Notes: generated by a model not told the origin, from the letters alone. DNA of 64,000 bases from Axinella damicornis (GCA_963931865.1 OZ007516.1:8233630-8297629), one strand, 5' to 3'. Positions 10,462 through 61,493 are shown, numbered from the stretch's first letter. Numbers and translations are program-made.

Positions 10462-10814
10462 GCTGACAGGTTTGATCTATACCATGAGATAAAACATATT
10501 GCTGGTGTAAATGAACACTATCTTATTAGCTAAACCATGCAGCCCAGACTTGAACATGCTCTAATGTAGCTAAATGTCACCTCATTAATCGTTTGCTTAC
10601 TTACCTTGCAGTCACCGTTTTTAGCTAGAGTGGCACAAACCAAACTGAGTAAGGCGCTGCGACCGTAGCCTCGTTCCACACGCGAAACGAACGCTTGGGT
10701 ACCGGGTACGGGTGCGGCGCGCCCTTCCCGCGCGCCGCGAACGTCAGGCCGCGCCGCGAGACAAGATTGGGCTGGAAGCGGCGTGCGCTAGTAGCGAGGC
10801 TGGAGGTGTTGATC
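10462..10814. other. Gap with a GC-rich island between copy 3 and LINE 2
   Basis: The 5' flank of copy 3 (to about 10620) contains CTGTCAG just before the ATG, as in copy 2. 10690-10790 is strongly GC-rich (GCGGCGCGCCCTTCCCGCGC and similar) and differs from the surroundings. No gene was recognised. Confidence 0.35.
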
Positions 10815-12125
10815 TCATTCATTCTAAGTTACGACTCCTACTCTTTGCAGATGACCTGGTTCTTCTTTCTGAATCTCCTGAGGCACTCCAGTCTTCCATA
10901 AACAGCCTGTCCAAGTACTGCCTAAAATGGAGCCTCCAAGTAAATTTAGCAAAAACCAAGGTTGTCTGCTTCTCACGGCAAAGAACAACAATGTCACACA
11001 GGTTCCATTTGAGTGGATCACCCATTACCATTGCATCAGAATACAAATACCTGGGTGTCCTCTTGTCAGCAAATGGGTCTCTGAAGCCAGCCATTTCGAT
11101 CTTGGCATCCCAGGCTAATAAGGCCACCTTCTCCTTGATAAAGACTTCAATGCACCTCGGTCATCCTAAACCAACAACACTACTATACCTATTTGATACA
11201 TTAGTACGCCCCATTACAGAATATGGATGTGAAGTCTGGGCCTCTGACAAAGCAGAGGAAATGGAAAAAGTTCATAAACGGTTCTGTAAGTTTGCTCTTG
11301 GGCTGCCAACGTCTGCTTGCAATGCAGCAGTATATGGAGATCTTGGTAGGTGTCCCCTGGAGAACAGAAGAAAGATTGCTATGGTAAAGTATTGGTTACG
11401 TATTTCAACACACTGGGACATCCCTCCATTATTGCAGGAAGCGTACCAGCTAAATATTTGTGAGCAGCCCAGTCAGTGGGCACAGACAGTCAAGACAGTG
11501 CTCGACAAAGCAGGGTTTTCCCATATCTGGAACAACCCAGACAGTATTCCACATGACCTATTCATTGAAAAGCTTACGCAAAGACTTTGGGACCAATATC
11601 AACAACAATGGTTAAGTGATCTGGCCACATCCAGAAAATTGAGAACATACCGTTTGTTCAAAACAAGACTTGAATTTGAACCATACCTCAACCTCCCAAG
11701 ACATATTCGTATACAACTGGCTAGACTACGATCTAGTTCCCACTCACTAAGGATTGAAACGGGCCGATACTCCCTCCCTAAACCTACTCCACTGGAGGAA
11801 CGCTTCTGTCCAAGTTGTATCGAAATTGAGGATGAAACCCATTTTCTGATCACCTGCCGGTTGTGGCGAGGTCATTACAGAGACGAACTATTTAACTGCT
11901 GCAGATCCCTCAACAGTTCCTTTCCCCACATGAGCTCTACTGACAAGCTAATATTTATTTTGCTCTCAAAGAATGTTCATATCATTTGGCTCACAGGTGT
12001 GTTTGTGTACCAAAGTTTCTTGGTAAAGCGTAAACTTTAACTTTAACAAGTGTATATTTGTATGTATTTATCTGTAGTCTTGACATATGGGTCCCCCGGC
12101 CTTCCATTGTCATTAAAATTTATAT
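10815..12125 (+). mobile_element. 5'-truncated LINE with RT palm FADD motif and 3' tail
   Basis: The coding frame runs to 12040. It starts just before the catalytic palm motif LLFADDLVLLSES, with Asp-Asp intact, and continues through the thumb (EYKYLGVLLSANG, LVRPITEYGCEVW), LRTYRLFK and LRIETGRY. It ends with a CPSC...H...C knuckle at about residues 370-388 of the frame. Fingers and endonuclease are missing, so it is not autonomous. The 3' UTR ends in GTCATTAAAATTTATATATA, matching the end of the LINE at 250-1460. The two copies are related but clearly different at protein level. The frame may extend back into GC-rich DNA to 10712, but that part does not resemble RT. Confidence 0.87.
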
Positions 12126-12221
12126 ATATATAGTATTCGGGTTCCGGCCGCGGAGAATTGATGTGTGCAGTGTCGAGTAATATAGGGACTAAAATACGTG
12201 TGCCGATAAACTCGCGTTGCA

Positions 12222-12957
12222 ATGAACAATTTGGTGTGGCACGTCACCTTTGCTGCCCTTCTTGCAGGGACAGCAGCCCAGACGTGTACAAGAGAATGGA
12301 TGGATGCTGAATTCGTTATCTCCAGCGTTGGTGATCAAGATGTGGACATAGCCACAGCGACTAGCCTTGGTTTTGACCCCAGCTATTCCTACTTCACGGA
12401 TGTCATACGTTTTACAGATGAAGAAACAGAACGCTTTACTCAAGATGCCATGAACTTTTACCGCGTGCGTTATGGTCTTAATTTTTCTAGCCCTCCTGAT
12501 GAATCTGGACGTTTCGTTTTCCAGAATGCAACCCTTTTCCCGTTCCGAGTGTCAGTCAACTTCACAACAACTTCCAACAACTACATAGTGAGTGGCAGGA
12601 CCAGGTCAAAATGCTTCGTAGTCCGTGAGGGTGGACTGACTGTTTCCTTCAGTGGACAGCAGATGCTGTATGGATCTTATGGTGGAGAACAAGGACTGCC
12701 AAGCTTTCCTGGTGAATCTATTGATTACAGCTTCTTCAGCCTGTCACTTTGCCCACAAGACCTCTTTAGGATACAGAACCCCAAACCGCTCTTCGCCAGT
12801 TGATGGCTTTGTAACGGTTAACTTTGGTCTCTTCAATCGTGAATTGGGCAGTGGGGTTGGCCAAGGTCTCTTCAGGTTTCTTCCGTCAATTCCAGGTGAA
12901 TCATTTAAACTGATTGCTCGCTTTGCTTTCCAGTTTCCTGATCTCAGTAATGTTTAG
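12222..12957 (+). pseudogene. Secreted family copy 4, diverged and frameshifted near the C-terminus
   Basis: From the ATG at 12222 a signal peptide (hydrophobic core at about residues 5-18) leads to CTREW and the diverged family body: F-T-D-E-E-T-E, AMNFYRVRYGLNFSS, PPDESGRF-x-FQNAT, LYGSYGGEQG and CPQD. This frame stops at 12803. The matching C-terminal part (SPVDGF...FNRELGSG...LIARFAFQF) continues in the +1-shifted frame to 12957. The break lies around 12778-12788 in an A/C run and is consistent with one extra base. It is shorter than the others between CPQ and the following Asp-Gly. Either a young pseudogene or a sequencing indel; all three conserved Cys remain. Confidence 0.72.
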
Positions 12958-13412
12958 TCTATACTAGGCTGTATAGTAGTATACATACATAGCCATACAC
13001 GTGTATAGCTTGTCTTGTGATATTTTGCACAACCTGAGTTGTATTGAGTTTGTATTTTCATAATGGTTATGGCAAGAATGTTAATTGATTTGTAGTACAG
13101 TCGGATTCCCATGATGGCCAATTACTTACATTCAAATGAATAAAAAGTGAGCTGATGACGGATGAACTTAGAATATCACACTTGGTGACTATTTAGTTGG
13201 ATGGATCCAGAGTGGGCCGCATGGCACTGGGAAAGATTGTACATGTATGAGGGCAGTGGAAAGCACAAGTTGGCACGAGACTGAGCCCTTCCTGACGACT
13301 AAATGATGGCAAATAATCGCATGCACAGTTTCTCCACTCCTTCACAGCTTCTTGGTATAGCTAGCTAGCTATGAACTTCAACTACAAAGGTACAAAGTGC
13401 CTCCAGCGTCAT

Positions 13413-13455
<43 letters not shown>

Positions 13456-15685
13456 TTAAAAATGTTGCTGGATCCTCCCTTAGTATCTTCGATAATACAA
13501 TATCACCTATGCACTTGTGGCTTAGCAGGAGTGGGTGGAACTCCGTGAGGTGAAAGAGTAGCTAAGTGGATGGGGGTTGAGGTGGGAGAGAAGTGTGTGG
13601 GTTCCTAAGAGGTGAGAGAGAATTAAGTGCATGCGTGCGTGGATTCCTATGAGGTGAAAGTAGAAGAGCAGAAGTGAGGGGGGCCCCTGACTAGTCATTC
13701 CTGGAAATTGGCTGGAAAATCAAAGGGACTCATTATAGAGTGTGAGTGGCAAAGGTTTTAAAAAAATGTCTCTGGTTGACCCGGTCTTGACCACCCTGGT
13801 TAGACCATGAGACTGCTGATGGAGGTGCATGCATTCATGCACCTGTGTTTGAGATGGTGGATTCTCAGTTGGCTCCTGCATAAAAGGTAGGTTTTCCATG
13901 CCACTACTGCCTAGATTACATTGTTATAATTATGACCATTGCAATGATGACATCATTCATACATCATTTGGTATTAATCCTGGTAATTAATGTTTACTTG
14001 GTAATGTTGCTGATGCTGGTAACGCAAAAGAATTATAATTGAGGACTATAATTGCATAAGGTAACAAAAGTTGATGAGGAAGCTTGTTCTTTATTTAGCT
14101 AAAACTCAATCCTACGCTGGATGCGTAGTCCGTGTGGTTTGGCAGAAGCACAGAAGTTGGGATACTAGATGGTCTAGCTATGTACATGGATCTCCCTATA
14201 GCTACCTGTTTTACCCATGTGCTGGAACGTTGCACACAAATTAACTACAACCAGTCTCATAGCTAGGTTGCTAGTGTGACAGAGACAGAGTGCATACTTC
14301 CCAACCCTGAGTTTTGTATACATGTATGCAGGAAAATATCGCAGGATTTTGCTGTCTTGTGCAGGACAATTTTGATCCACTGCACAGCAGCATTCCTAGG
14401 GTAGTCTGGAGAGAATTTACAACGGACAAAAGAGGCTCCGTTTCTGCTTGAGGACACATTATAGCGCTTCCAATCGGGATGCCACTTGCATGGCCTTCTT
14501 GGACACCGGTTCTAACCGTTCTGACCCACTGGTACTGGCACTCATCTGCAGGTAGTATATAGTTTGTCAGACAGACTTGCTTGTACGTAGTATTAAAACG
14601 CCTAGGCCACGTGTATAATTTCCGGGACAATTTTGATTGTTTCCGGGACAGCCGGGACAAGTATGAGAGTGCATATGATTAAGTATCACCACTAACAGAT
14701 GTTGCACTATACCTGTATACCAGATATTGGATGGAGATAGAAACAATACACCTTCTGAGCACACAAACAGCAGTATGATAACATCTTGTTGTCAACAATT
14801 CTGTGGCTATGGCAATAACTGCTCCTTACATCCATGCCCATTCTTTGTCTAGGAGCCTGCTTGTATAGTAATATGTGCTAATGTGCTACCTTCTGGGTTT
14901 GTAGGCACTAAGGGCCGGCGCGGCCGGTACGGCCGGTACGGTTTTGGCCGTACCACTTTTTAGTCGCCTAGGTACGGCTCTGGTAGACTGTTCATAGCTC
15001 GTGTCTCAGTCACGCCTTTTTGAGGTACGTATCTTAGTCAGACTGTCTCCGGATCCAAGTCGCTGTGGCCTTGTTCATAGTTCATGTCGTCTCCGCAATG
15101 CCGTGAGTTGCAAGAACACGCAAACTATGGGCAGGAAGTGATCTACAGCATGAGTAATACCCGGGGGTACGGGTACTACGCTATTATCGGAGCATTTTAC
15201 GTCAAACGCGCTGACGGAATTCGATCCCATGAGTCACTCAAGGGGTAATTGACGTAAGTCGATCCCATGAGTCACTCAAGGGAATGGTCATGTAAATCGA
15301 TGCCATGAATGACTCATACTGTTTTACGTAACTTTCTATTCGACAAAGCAAATCTACCGTGTAGCTACTTCTAATCCAGATTCCACTCCTCATCAGCATG
15401 GCCCTCAGGGCCTGATAATCATGTTATACGGAAATAGTGAACAAGGGCCCGACTGCAATAGAAATCTGTACCACATTGGTAGATAGTTAAACCACCCCCT
15501 AAACGGGTTTACCAAGCAGGCCGACCACTGGTGTAGGCAAAAAAGAGCTCGTTAGAGAGTCTACAGTGAGCCAATACTCATGGGCCAGGATATCAATGAA
15601 GATTGGAAGTTCTGCACAAATGGTTCATTAGCTGGTGGTATATATAAGATTTAGTCACCTATAGCTTTATCGTTCACTCAAATTC
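12958..15685. other. Intergenic DNA, no gene recognised
   Basis: It contains a poly-C tract (about 13415-13452) and AT-rich unique DNA. A GC-rich patch with CCGGTACGGCCGGTACGG lies at 14910-14955. A cluster of TGAGTCACTCAAGG-like words lies at 15225-15325. No ORF looks coding. The last part (from about 15686) is homologous to the 3' flank of copy 3. Confidence 0.4.
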
Positions 15686-15741
15686 AATAGCATGTCTAAA
15701 CGGTTTTAGCTAACCAACACAAAATCAACACTAAAATTGTC

Positions 15742-15988
15742 AGGGCTCATATTTTAGGAAAGTGGAGGACAACACGAAATTCGTACCATAGAATGCCGAA
15801 ATCTGCCAAATTGAGGTAGTCTTGATGTACCATGCAAAGGCAAGTCCCTCCCCAAGTGTACAATGACTCGGACACATCTTCCTTTATGACTGAGTAGCCA
15901 GTTGGATCAAATCGATCAGGAAGTGTGTTTTCAGATTGGATCAAGAGCGGTTCTTGGGGATAACGAAGTAGCCAACACCATATCATTA
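15742..15988 (-). pseudogene. Secreted family remnant, copy 5 (C-terminal third, decayed)
   Basis: On the minus strand this matches the last third of copy 3: PQEPLLIQSENT, PDRFDP-x-GYSVIKEDV and YEFRVVLHFPKI are recognisable, with frame and residue damage between (FHRTLGEG is disrupted). Homology to copy 3 extends into its 3' flank (AACACTAAAATTGTCAGG and AGCATGTCTAAACG), so it arose by duplication of copy 3. The upstream part is replaced at about 15990 by the minisatellite that follows. Confidence 0.75.
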
Positions 15989-15989
15989 C

Positions 15990-16810
15990 AGCTGGGTACG
16001 GGTTATGGGGATGTCCAGCTGAGACACCTGGATGCATGGCAACATGGGTATGGGTTACGGGGAGGTCCAGCTGAGATCTGGATGCATGGCAACTGGGTAT
16101 GAGTTACTAGGAGGTCCAGCTGAGACGTACCTGGATGGTATAGGTTACGGGGAGGTCCAGCTAAGACCTGGTTGAATGGCAACTACATTTGTATGGGTTA
16201 TGTATGGGAGGTCCAAGCTGACACCTGGATGCATGGCAACTGGATATGGGTTACGGGGAGGTCCAGCTGAGATCTGGATGCATGGCAACTGGGTATGAGT
16301 TACTAGGAGGTCCAGCTGAGACGTACCTGGATGGTATAGGTTACGGGGAGGTCCAGCTAAGACCTGGTTGAATGGCAACTAGATTTGTATGGGTTATGTA
16401 TGGGAGGTCCAAGCTGACACCTGGATGCATGGCAACTGGGTATGGGTTACGGGGAGGTCCAGCTGAGATCTGGATGCATGGCAACTGGGTATGAGTTACT
16501 AGGAGGTCCAGCTGAGACGTACCTGGATGGTATGGGTTACGGGGAGGTCCAGCTAAGACCTGGTTGAATGGCAACTGGGTATCGGTTACGTACGGGAGGT
16601 CCAGCAAAGACCTGGATGCATGGTAACTGGGTACGGGTTATGTACGGGAGGTCCAGCTAAGACCTGGATGCATGGCAACTGGGTATGGGTTACGTACGGG
16701 AGGTCCAGCAAAGACCTGGATGCATGGCAACTGGGTATGGGTTATGTACGGGAGGTCCAGCTGACACCTGGATGCATGGTAACTGGGTATATGGGTTACG
16801 TACGGGAGAC
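15990..16810 (+). repeat. Higher-order minisatellite (about 49-bp monomers)
   Basis: Monomers of about 49 bp have the core GGTTACGGGGAGGTCCAGCT followed by GGATGCATGGCAACTGGGTA. The variant GAGTTACTAGGAGGTCCAGC recurs about every 195 bp (16100, 16297, 16493), so four monomers form a higher-order unit in the left half. The right half (16570-16800) is simpler, with TACGTACGGGAGGTCCAGC. ORFs through it are repeat artefacts. Confidence 0.85.
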
Positions 16811-19800
16811 TGGGTAATGTACAGTATGTATACGACTATATTCGCAAAACATGTGCAGAGCAGTCACCAGACTCTACCCTCTTGTGCGGAAGTGGGCTGG
16901 CCCGCAAGACTAGAAGAGGAGATGGTGTTGCTATTCCTATCATACTGGGATATAACCTTGGAATATAGAGATGACTATACAGGTTGATCCGCGTTGCCTT
17001 TAGTTATGGATATCTGCATTTACTTGACATTGAGTTGAAAATACTAAAATTAATGTGCTCACAGAACTGCAGGACTGGTGACCATGGGAGTAGTCCTCAT
17101 CATGTGGCTTGACAAGGTGTATAACTTAAGGTAGGACAGGAGTTCATTTTCACTCAGGACATTGTCTTTACAAAACAGCTGTAACTTGCACGTCCCTTAT
17201 GCAATTGGTGTAATACAAGTTGTCTATCCTGTCTACTTGGAGTTTGCCAAATCTCAGCTTCTACAGGAAGTACGACAAAGATGGCTGCAGAGGAAGACTG
17301 CATGGGAGTCTGGTGTGTGCCATTATTTGACATGTTTACTGCGCAAGCAGTCATGCACGGTGCATCACATCCTCTTCTGGCTTCGAATTCAGCACGACAT
17401 CATTGTCAATTTAATGCGTGGGCAGAAGCACCGGCCTGCCATGAATACTTATAGGCATATGCATGAAGAGTCTGTAAACCGAGTTCACTGGTGTAAGAAC
17501 CGGTTAAATTAAAACAGGGGGCTCTGCCCCTTCCGCAAATACAAGCCACGTGTGTAGTGCTATAGTACTAGCACAGTTGACTATTGCATGCGGCATGGCA
17601 CGGAGACACATCCAGTCATTCTTCTCCCCGGTTCCACGGACTGCATGTACTAGGTAAGGTAACATTTACACACTGTCTGTATCTGCCTACACACTGCTTC
17701 TATCTTGGTGATTGATACGGCGTAGTTAAGTTAGTTATGCCGTGTATCAATCGCCAAGAGAGAAGCTAAGCTCATCAAGCCACAGTGATGCCTGGTATCT
17801 AGTGTACCACTCTTTGTTGTACAGAACTGACCAGGACTCATCATCGCAGGAAGCGTCGCTGACTGTGAGCACTGAGCCAGTTGTCGAGACATGGCACCAG
17901 GCACAGATAGCAATTTCATTCTACCGTTTGTGCTTATAATCTCACAAATCAACCTCCGTACAGTGCAGTGGAAATGGACTCAGAATGCACCAAAATTAGT
18001 CACAGAGCATCAACAGGGGGCATGCCCCAGACCCCCAAGGTAGGACGGGCTTCGCCCACCCATCTATCTGTTGGTCACATGCCCATGGACAGTTACCCAA
18101 AGCTATGATGACCCCGGACAGATGACTTGATTCCATGTACACCCCTGGACAATCACATCAAGCACCCCTGGACATGGAGGGTAACGGACGCTCCACCCCT
18201 GGACAAGCACATCATGCACCCTAGTCTCGTTCCCAGACCCCCCTCGGAAACTGGATTGGCGCGAGTATATAGCCCGCGCGGACACCGCATTGCCATACGT
18301 GTTGCCAGACCCTTTCTTGATTTTTCCGCGGGGGGTCTGGGAACGAGACTACATGCACCCCTGGACGCGGAGGGTAAGAGATGTTCCAACCCGGGACACG
18401 GAAGCTATAAAGGTTCCACCCCTGGACCTGGAAGCAATGAGATGTTCCCCTTGAACAATAACAACTATTTCACCCCCGGACAAGTTTGCTCATCTGTGGG
18501 GGGTGTACGCATATCAGCCCATCAGCCCCCCTAATACAAAACATTTTCTTACGCCCCTGGAGTTTGAGACGCTGCTTTCACTTCTGGTGTGTAATATAAC
18601 GAAATGAAGCCACCCTCTACAAGGTCAGTCCCCATGAATCTATCCTTTCAGCAGAAAACTTACCAGTATATTTTCGTGCAAGGTTGTCGAGTCGGAGATA
18701 TATAGTCTGAGTACTGACGTCATCGATTTCGAGTGTAAGGTGACGTCAGAGTATTGCACAGCAATCCAGCCCCGCCCCCACCATGCTTAAGTACGGTAGG
18801 TTGGATCTTCTAGATTTTCGTGCCAGTTTTTGGTATATTACTGTGCAAGACAAACATAATAACTTTGAGCAACTTCTGAAGGGTCACCCTGAACTCCTAG
18901 CTGTCTGACATTGACTTTAGTCCAGAGAGTGCTCGATGGTTACCTAGCTGTTGCTTGAGCCATAGAGTAGGTCACCGATTATCAGACGACATGTATAACT
19001 GCGTGCATGAGTGTCATTGTTTCTGACGCTGTAGCTTGCTGCGTGCTTACATGTATCACTGTGCCGTGGTCCTGACTTAGCTAAATATCAAACCTCGGTT
19101 GGGTATACGTCGTGTAGTCTGTCACGTGCAAAAGCCCCACATACACCTTCAATTAATCTGTATGGCTTCTGTTACTGGCTATTTAAGGTACAACATCCTG
19201 GCTTCAGGGCCAGTGGAATGCAGGCATTAGTGTACAGTATAAGCTGCATGGGGAGGAGCCTGGGAAGGGCTACGTAACACAATGACCCTGTGCAGCTGCC
19301 TTGCATGCACATTCCACCAGAGCAGGACTTTGTTGCTGATAATCCGCTGAGGGTTGAAACTTGATCCCCATCCCATGCAGACACTAAGCTGCTTGTGAAT
19401 GATATCTCCCAATCCCCCTCACTGCGTCATAATTTTACCCCTTGACGTCAGTCAATGGCTACCATAATTAATAACAAGACTTAGCACTGTAATGCATATG
19501 CCCCCTATGTGTCCTCTACTGAGAGGTTTCACTGTATGCTTACAGCTCCAAACATGGATAATAATTATTAATAGAGCCCACGCTATATTACTATCGATAT
19601 CTGTGCTCCAACTAACAGTGATGTCAATATCTTTTGAGTTCATAAAGTTCACCATACACATGTATCACAGCCAGGGATGTGCATAATCTCCAGATATAAC
19701 ATTCCAATGATAGCAGCTATCAAAAACGAAGAGGACAAACTATTATAACAACTAATACTAATGACACGATTAGCATGTACGTAGATCGGATGCAGAACAA

Positions 19801-19929
19801 CAATGCTGTTCACGGAATGATTGGCAACTTTGGTGAAACGGGATCGACACTCCATGGACATTACACACATGGTGGAAGTGGTGGATATTACACACATGGT
19901 GGAGTTGTTGCATAGACTGCATGGTGCTT
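16811..19929. other. Intergenic DNA, unassigned
   Basis: No convincing gene. A 116-codon + frame at 17162-17512 has no recognisable motif. Degenerate CACCCCTGGAC-type tandem words occupy about 18110-18490, interrupted by the foldback insertion at 18222-18351. GGGGGCATGCCCCAGACCCCC-like words at 17515 and 18012 look like dispersed repeat ends. Confidence 0.35.
18222..18351. mobile_element. Foldback element, TAGCCTCG family, 130 bp
   Basis: The ends TAGTCTCGTTCCCAGACCCC and GGGGTCTGGGAACGAGACTA are inverted. The 9-bp direct repeat CATGCACCC flanks it exactly (18213-18221 and 18352-18360). Confidence 0.9.
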
Positions 19930-21910
19930 CTAGCTGAAGTTCCAAACAGGAATATTACTATGTGGTGAGGTACAGATCATTCCTGGAGAATGTGTCGAGA
20001 CACTCTCCATGGAAGTTATCAATTCGTCTAACATGTTAAAATCAAATTCATCAGATTCTGCATTTGTGAGGGGATAGTTTGGTGGGAGGGGGCTTGAGTT
20101 CTCACTGGTCAATGGTGACATCAGAGGTGGTGTCTGACTAAGAGAGTGGTATGGTGAGTGCGGTGGGAAAAGTTGGCCAAGTTGCTCGTACATGCTCAAT
20201 TCATAGGAAGCCATGGAGTTAATGGATCTGCATCTTCTGATCGGTAAGCTGGACTTGATCCCGTCGTCAAAATGTCCGAATTCAAAGTGAGGAGGAGGGG
20301 TGTCCATGTCCGGTCCGTTCATGAAGGAGCTTTCGTAGGTTGGGTATGGAGGAGGGGGAGGAGGAGGAGGAGGCGTTGCAAAGGAATGGGTGTGCAAGAA
20401 AGGTATGTTGTTGCTGGAGAATGGAGGACAAGTTGGGGGGCGTAGTGCGGCGAGTGAAACAGGACCCTGGGCAACACACAGCGGATCTTGTGGAAACAGG
20501 TTGTATCTGTCCGGTTGGTTTTGGTACTTCGATGTAGCATGTCTTGCCATGACTGGCATTGGCTTCAGTTTGGGCCTGCAGTCTGAGTTCCCAATGTGCT
20601 TGTACATCACCTCTGGGTTGATGCAGAACTGGTACACATAGCGCTCCCCAGTAACCTTCTTGATGATCCCCTTGTCATAGTAGTACCGCAGTGAGCGACT
20701 GAGCTTGTCGTAACTCATGTTTCGCTTGTTCTTGTGTTCTCCCCACCAGATGGCAATGGCTTCTGGCTCCAGTAGTCGGAATTCCCTGGAGTTTATGTTT
20801 GGGGTCCACTCGATCAGGTCACAATACTTCTTATCAGGATCAGTCAGCAGTGTATAGAGGAACTGCCATAACTGCATACCTCCTTTTCCTGCAAATGATA
20901 AAGGTAGAAGAAGTGTTAATGGCCGGTGCTGAAGACAGAGAGGTGAATTGCTGCATGCAGCAGGAGACTAGCCTCGTTCCCAGGGGAAGAATTTTCTGGG
21001 AATGAGGCTAGCAGGAGACAGCCAGGGTTTATGCATGTATGCAGTGTAGCATAGTTTAGTACGCCTCAGACAATTTAGTAAGCTCAACTGTGGCACTAAA
21101 GGGATTTTGTTGACCTACCAAAATGTGTAGCTATATTTTGTCATAAGCATCGTAACTACCCAGCTAAAATTAAGAGTTTATCTATCTATCTATTAAAGGA
21201 GTTTTTAACTAAAACAACTGCAAGAGACTATGACAACGGTGGCGAACCATTAGTATCTGCAAAAGATACGGGTATGCATTCTGTGCGCATTCCAATGCCA
21301 ACTCACTTTGTGGTAGCTTCACGTTCATCGGTAAGCTCTTCTCTGCAGAGCTATCTTCATCGCTGGACTCGGAGTTCTCGTGATCAGAGTGCACTAGATG
21401 TCCCGAAGACGTGCCATCGCTCGAGTCTTCCTCTTCCTCGTCCTTCACGCTTGTTTCGCTGTTACTGGGAGAGGAGGGCGGCGAGTCCTCTAATGACGAG
21501 CCCTTGATAAACTCTGTACCTGCAGTAACGGGACTTGCAGAGAAGTAGTAGTGTTGACCGTGCTCCTTCGGGGGTGTATCTGGAGGCGGAGTTGGAATAT
21601 CAGGCGATGTGTCCATTGCGCTTGCGTTGGCGAATAGGCTCACTGCTGTTGTTAGTTGACCGCTGGTGCTTGCTTCGGCGCCATTAGCAGGTTGAAAGAT
21701 TGCTTCATGGAGCATGGACTCGATAGTGTCATCAAACATAGACGTGTTGAAGTCCTGAGGGTGGAGGAAATAATAATTCGATTGGTGCTCCATGTTGCAT
21801 TCATGCTTTGCAGCAACGAACAAGCAAACAGGCTAATGCAACATTAACCGAGGGTGCACTGCGTGGCATGTAGCCATTCAACTTACTTGGTCACTTGCCA
21901 TTGCGCTCAT
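19930..21910 (-). CDS. ETS-domain transcription factor (PEA3/ETV-like), three exons
   Basis: Exons (minus strand): 21887-21910 (MSAMASDQ, donor GTAAGT), 21307-21805 (donor GTGAGT) and 19930-20888 (acceptor TTTGCAG). They join in phase to 493 residues. The N-terminal half is acidic and Ser-rich (SVKDEEEEDSSDG, SSDEDSSAE), as in ETS activation regions. The ETS domain covers about residues 179-268: LWQFLYTLL, EPEAIAIWWGEHK, recognition helix YDKLSRSLRYYYDKGI with both GGAA-contacting Arg, and GERYVYQFCINPE. The GERYVY-x-F-x-x-PE end is closest to the PEA3 (ETV1/4/5) group; orthology is inferred. An extended loop follows DPDKKYCD. A proline-rich tail of about 225 residues follows, longer than in PEA3 proteins. 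Nuclear, binds GGAA sites. The tiny first exon is the least certain part; an alternative start is the ATG at 21793. Confidence 0.88.
20969..21010. mobile_element. Foldback element, TAGCCTCG family, 42 bp, in an ETS gene intron
   Basis: TAGCCTCGTTCCCAG and CTGGGAATGAGGCTA are inverted ends. The exact 9-bp direct repeat GCAGGAGAC flanks it at 20960-20968 and 21011-21019. It sits inside the 418-bp second intron of the ETS gene. Confidence 0.9.
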
Positions 21911-22615
21911 GCAGTTCCGATGCAGAACGGTGAATCAGTCAGTCAGAAAAAAAAAAGCACTATAATACCTCTGGCAGGCTCCGGTATTCTCCTAAAAATT
22001 TTAATGCTTAATTCTGGACTTGAGCTCCTTTTATAACGATTGCGTGGCGGAAATACGCATTCCTGGAGTCCCCCCGACAACCGCAATCTTCCGCTTTACG
22101 CGCGGTGACAATTGAACATCAAAGGTCTATAGTTTCCAAACAACAATTAGCACCAGCGCTCTGTAAACTCACGGTGGTCCATGGATGCAATCTGAAAGTC
22201 AAATGGAAACTAGTACCGGTATAGCCATTGTTCATAAACAATAACATTAATGTGCCCATTTCCACAATCGACATGGCCAGTCCATATAGAACGCATCTTA
22301 GTGGTAGTGGTTAGCATGTTCTTCACAAGTCAGTGATACTCTGATACCTTTCAGAATTAGCTGAAATGTCACATGCTTGTGTCATTATTACGATAAGTAA
22401 CATCCACACGTTTACCATGATAATAAAGGTAAATGATAAAGTAAAATTATCGAACAGCCCTTAAATACAGAAGTCTATGGAGCGTGGTCAAGTGGTGAAC
22501 AAATTTGAGGAACCAGAGATAAATGATTTTCGAGACCACCATTGTTCATTGTACACATACAATGCAATTACTGTGACAAGAATTTTCTGTAAGCGCTATA
22601 GCCTGTTAGAGTTGG
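21911..22615. promoter_or_regulatory. Probable ETS gene promoter and PSMA2 3' flank
   Basis: These 705 bp separate the ETS first exon from the PSMA2 stop codon, both on the minus strand. Near the ETS start there are two GGAA-type words (GGCGGAAAT at about 22044 and CTTCCGCTTT at about 22088) that an ETS protein could bind, so autoregulation is possible. No TATA box was assigned. No polyadenylation signal could be placed with confidence. Confidence 0.35.

Positions 22616-61493
<38,878 letters not shown>

Noticed and set aside
17162..17512. 116-codon + frame considered as a small gene or exon
   Set aside because: No recognisable motif, no strong start or splice context, surrounded by non-coding DNA.
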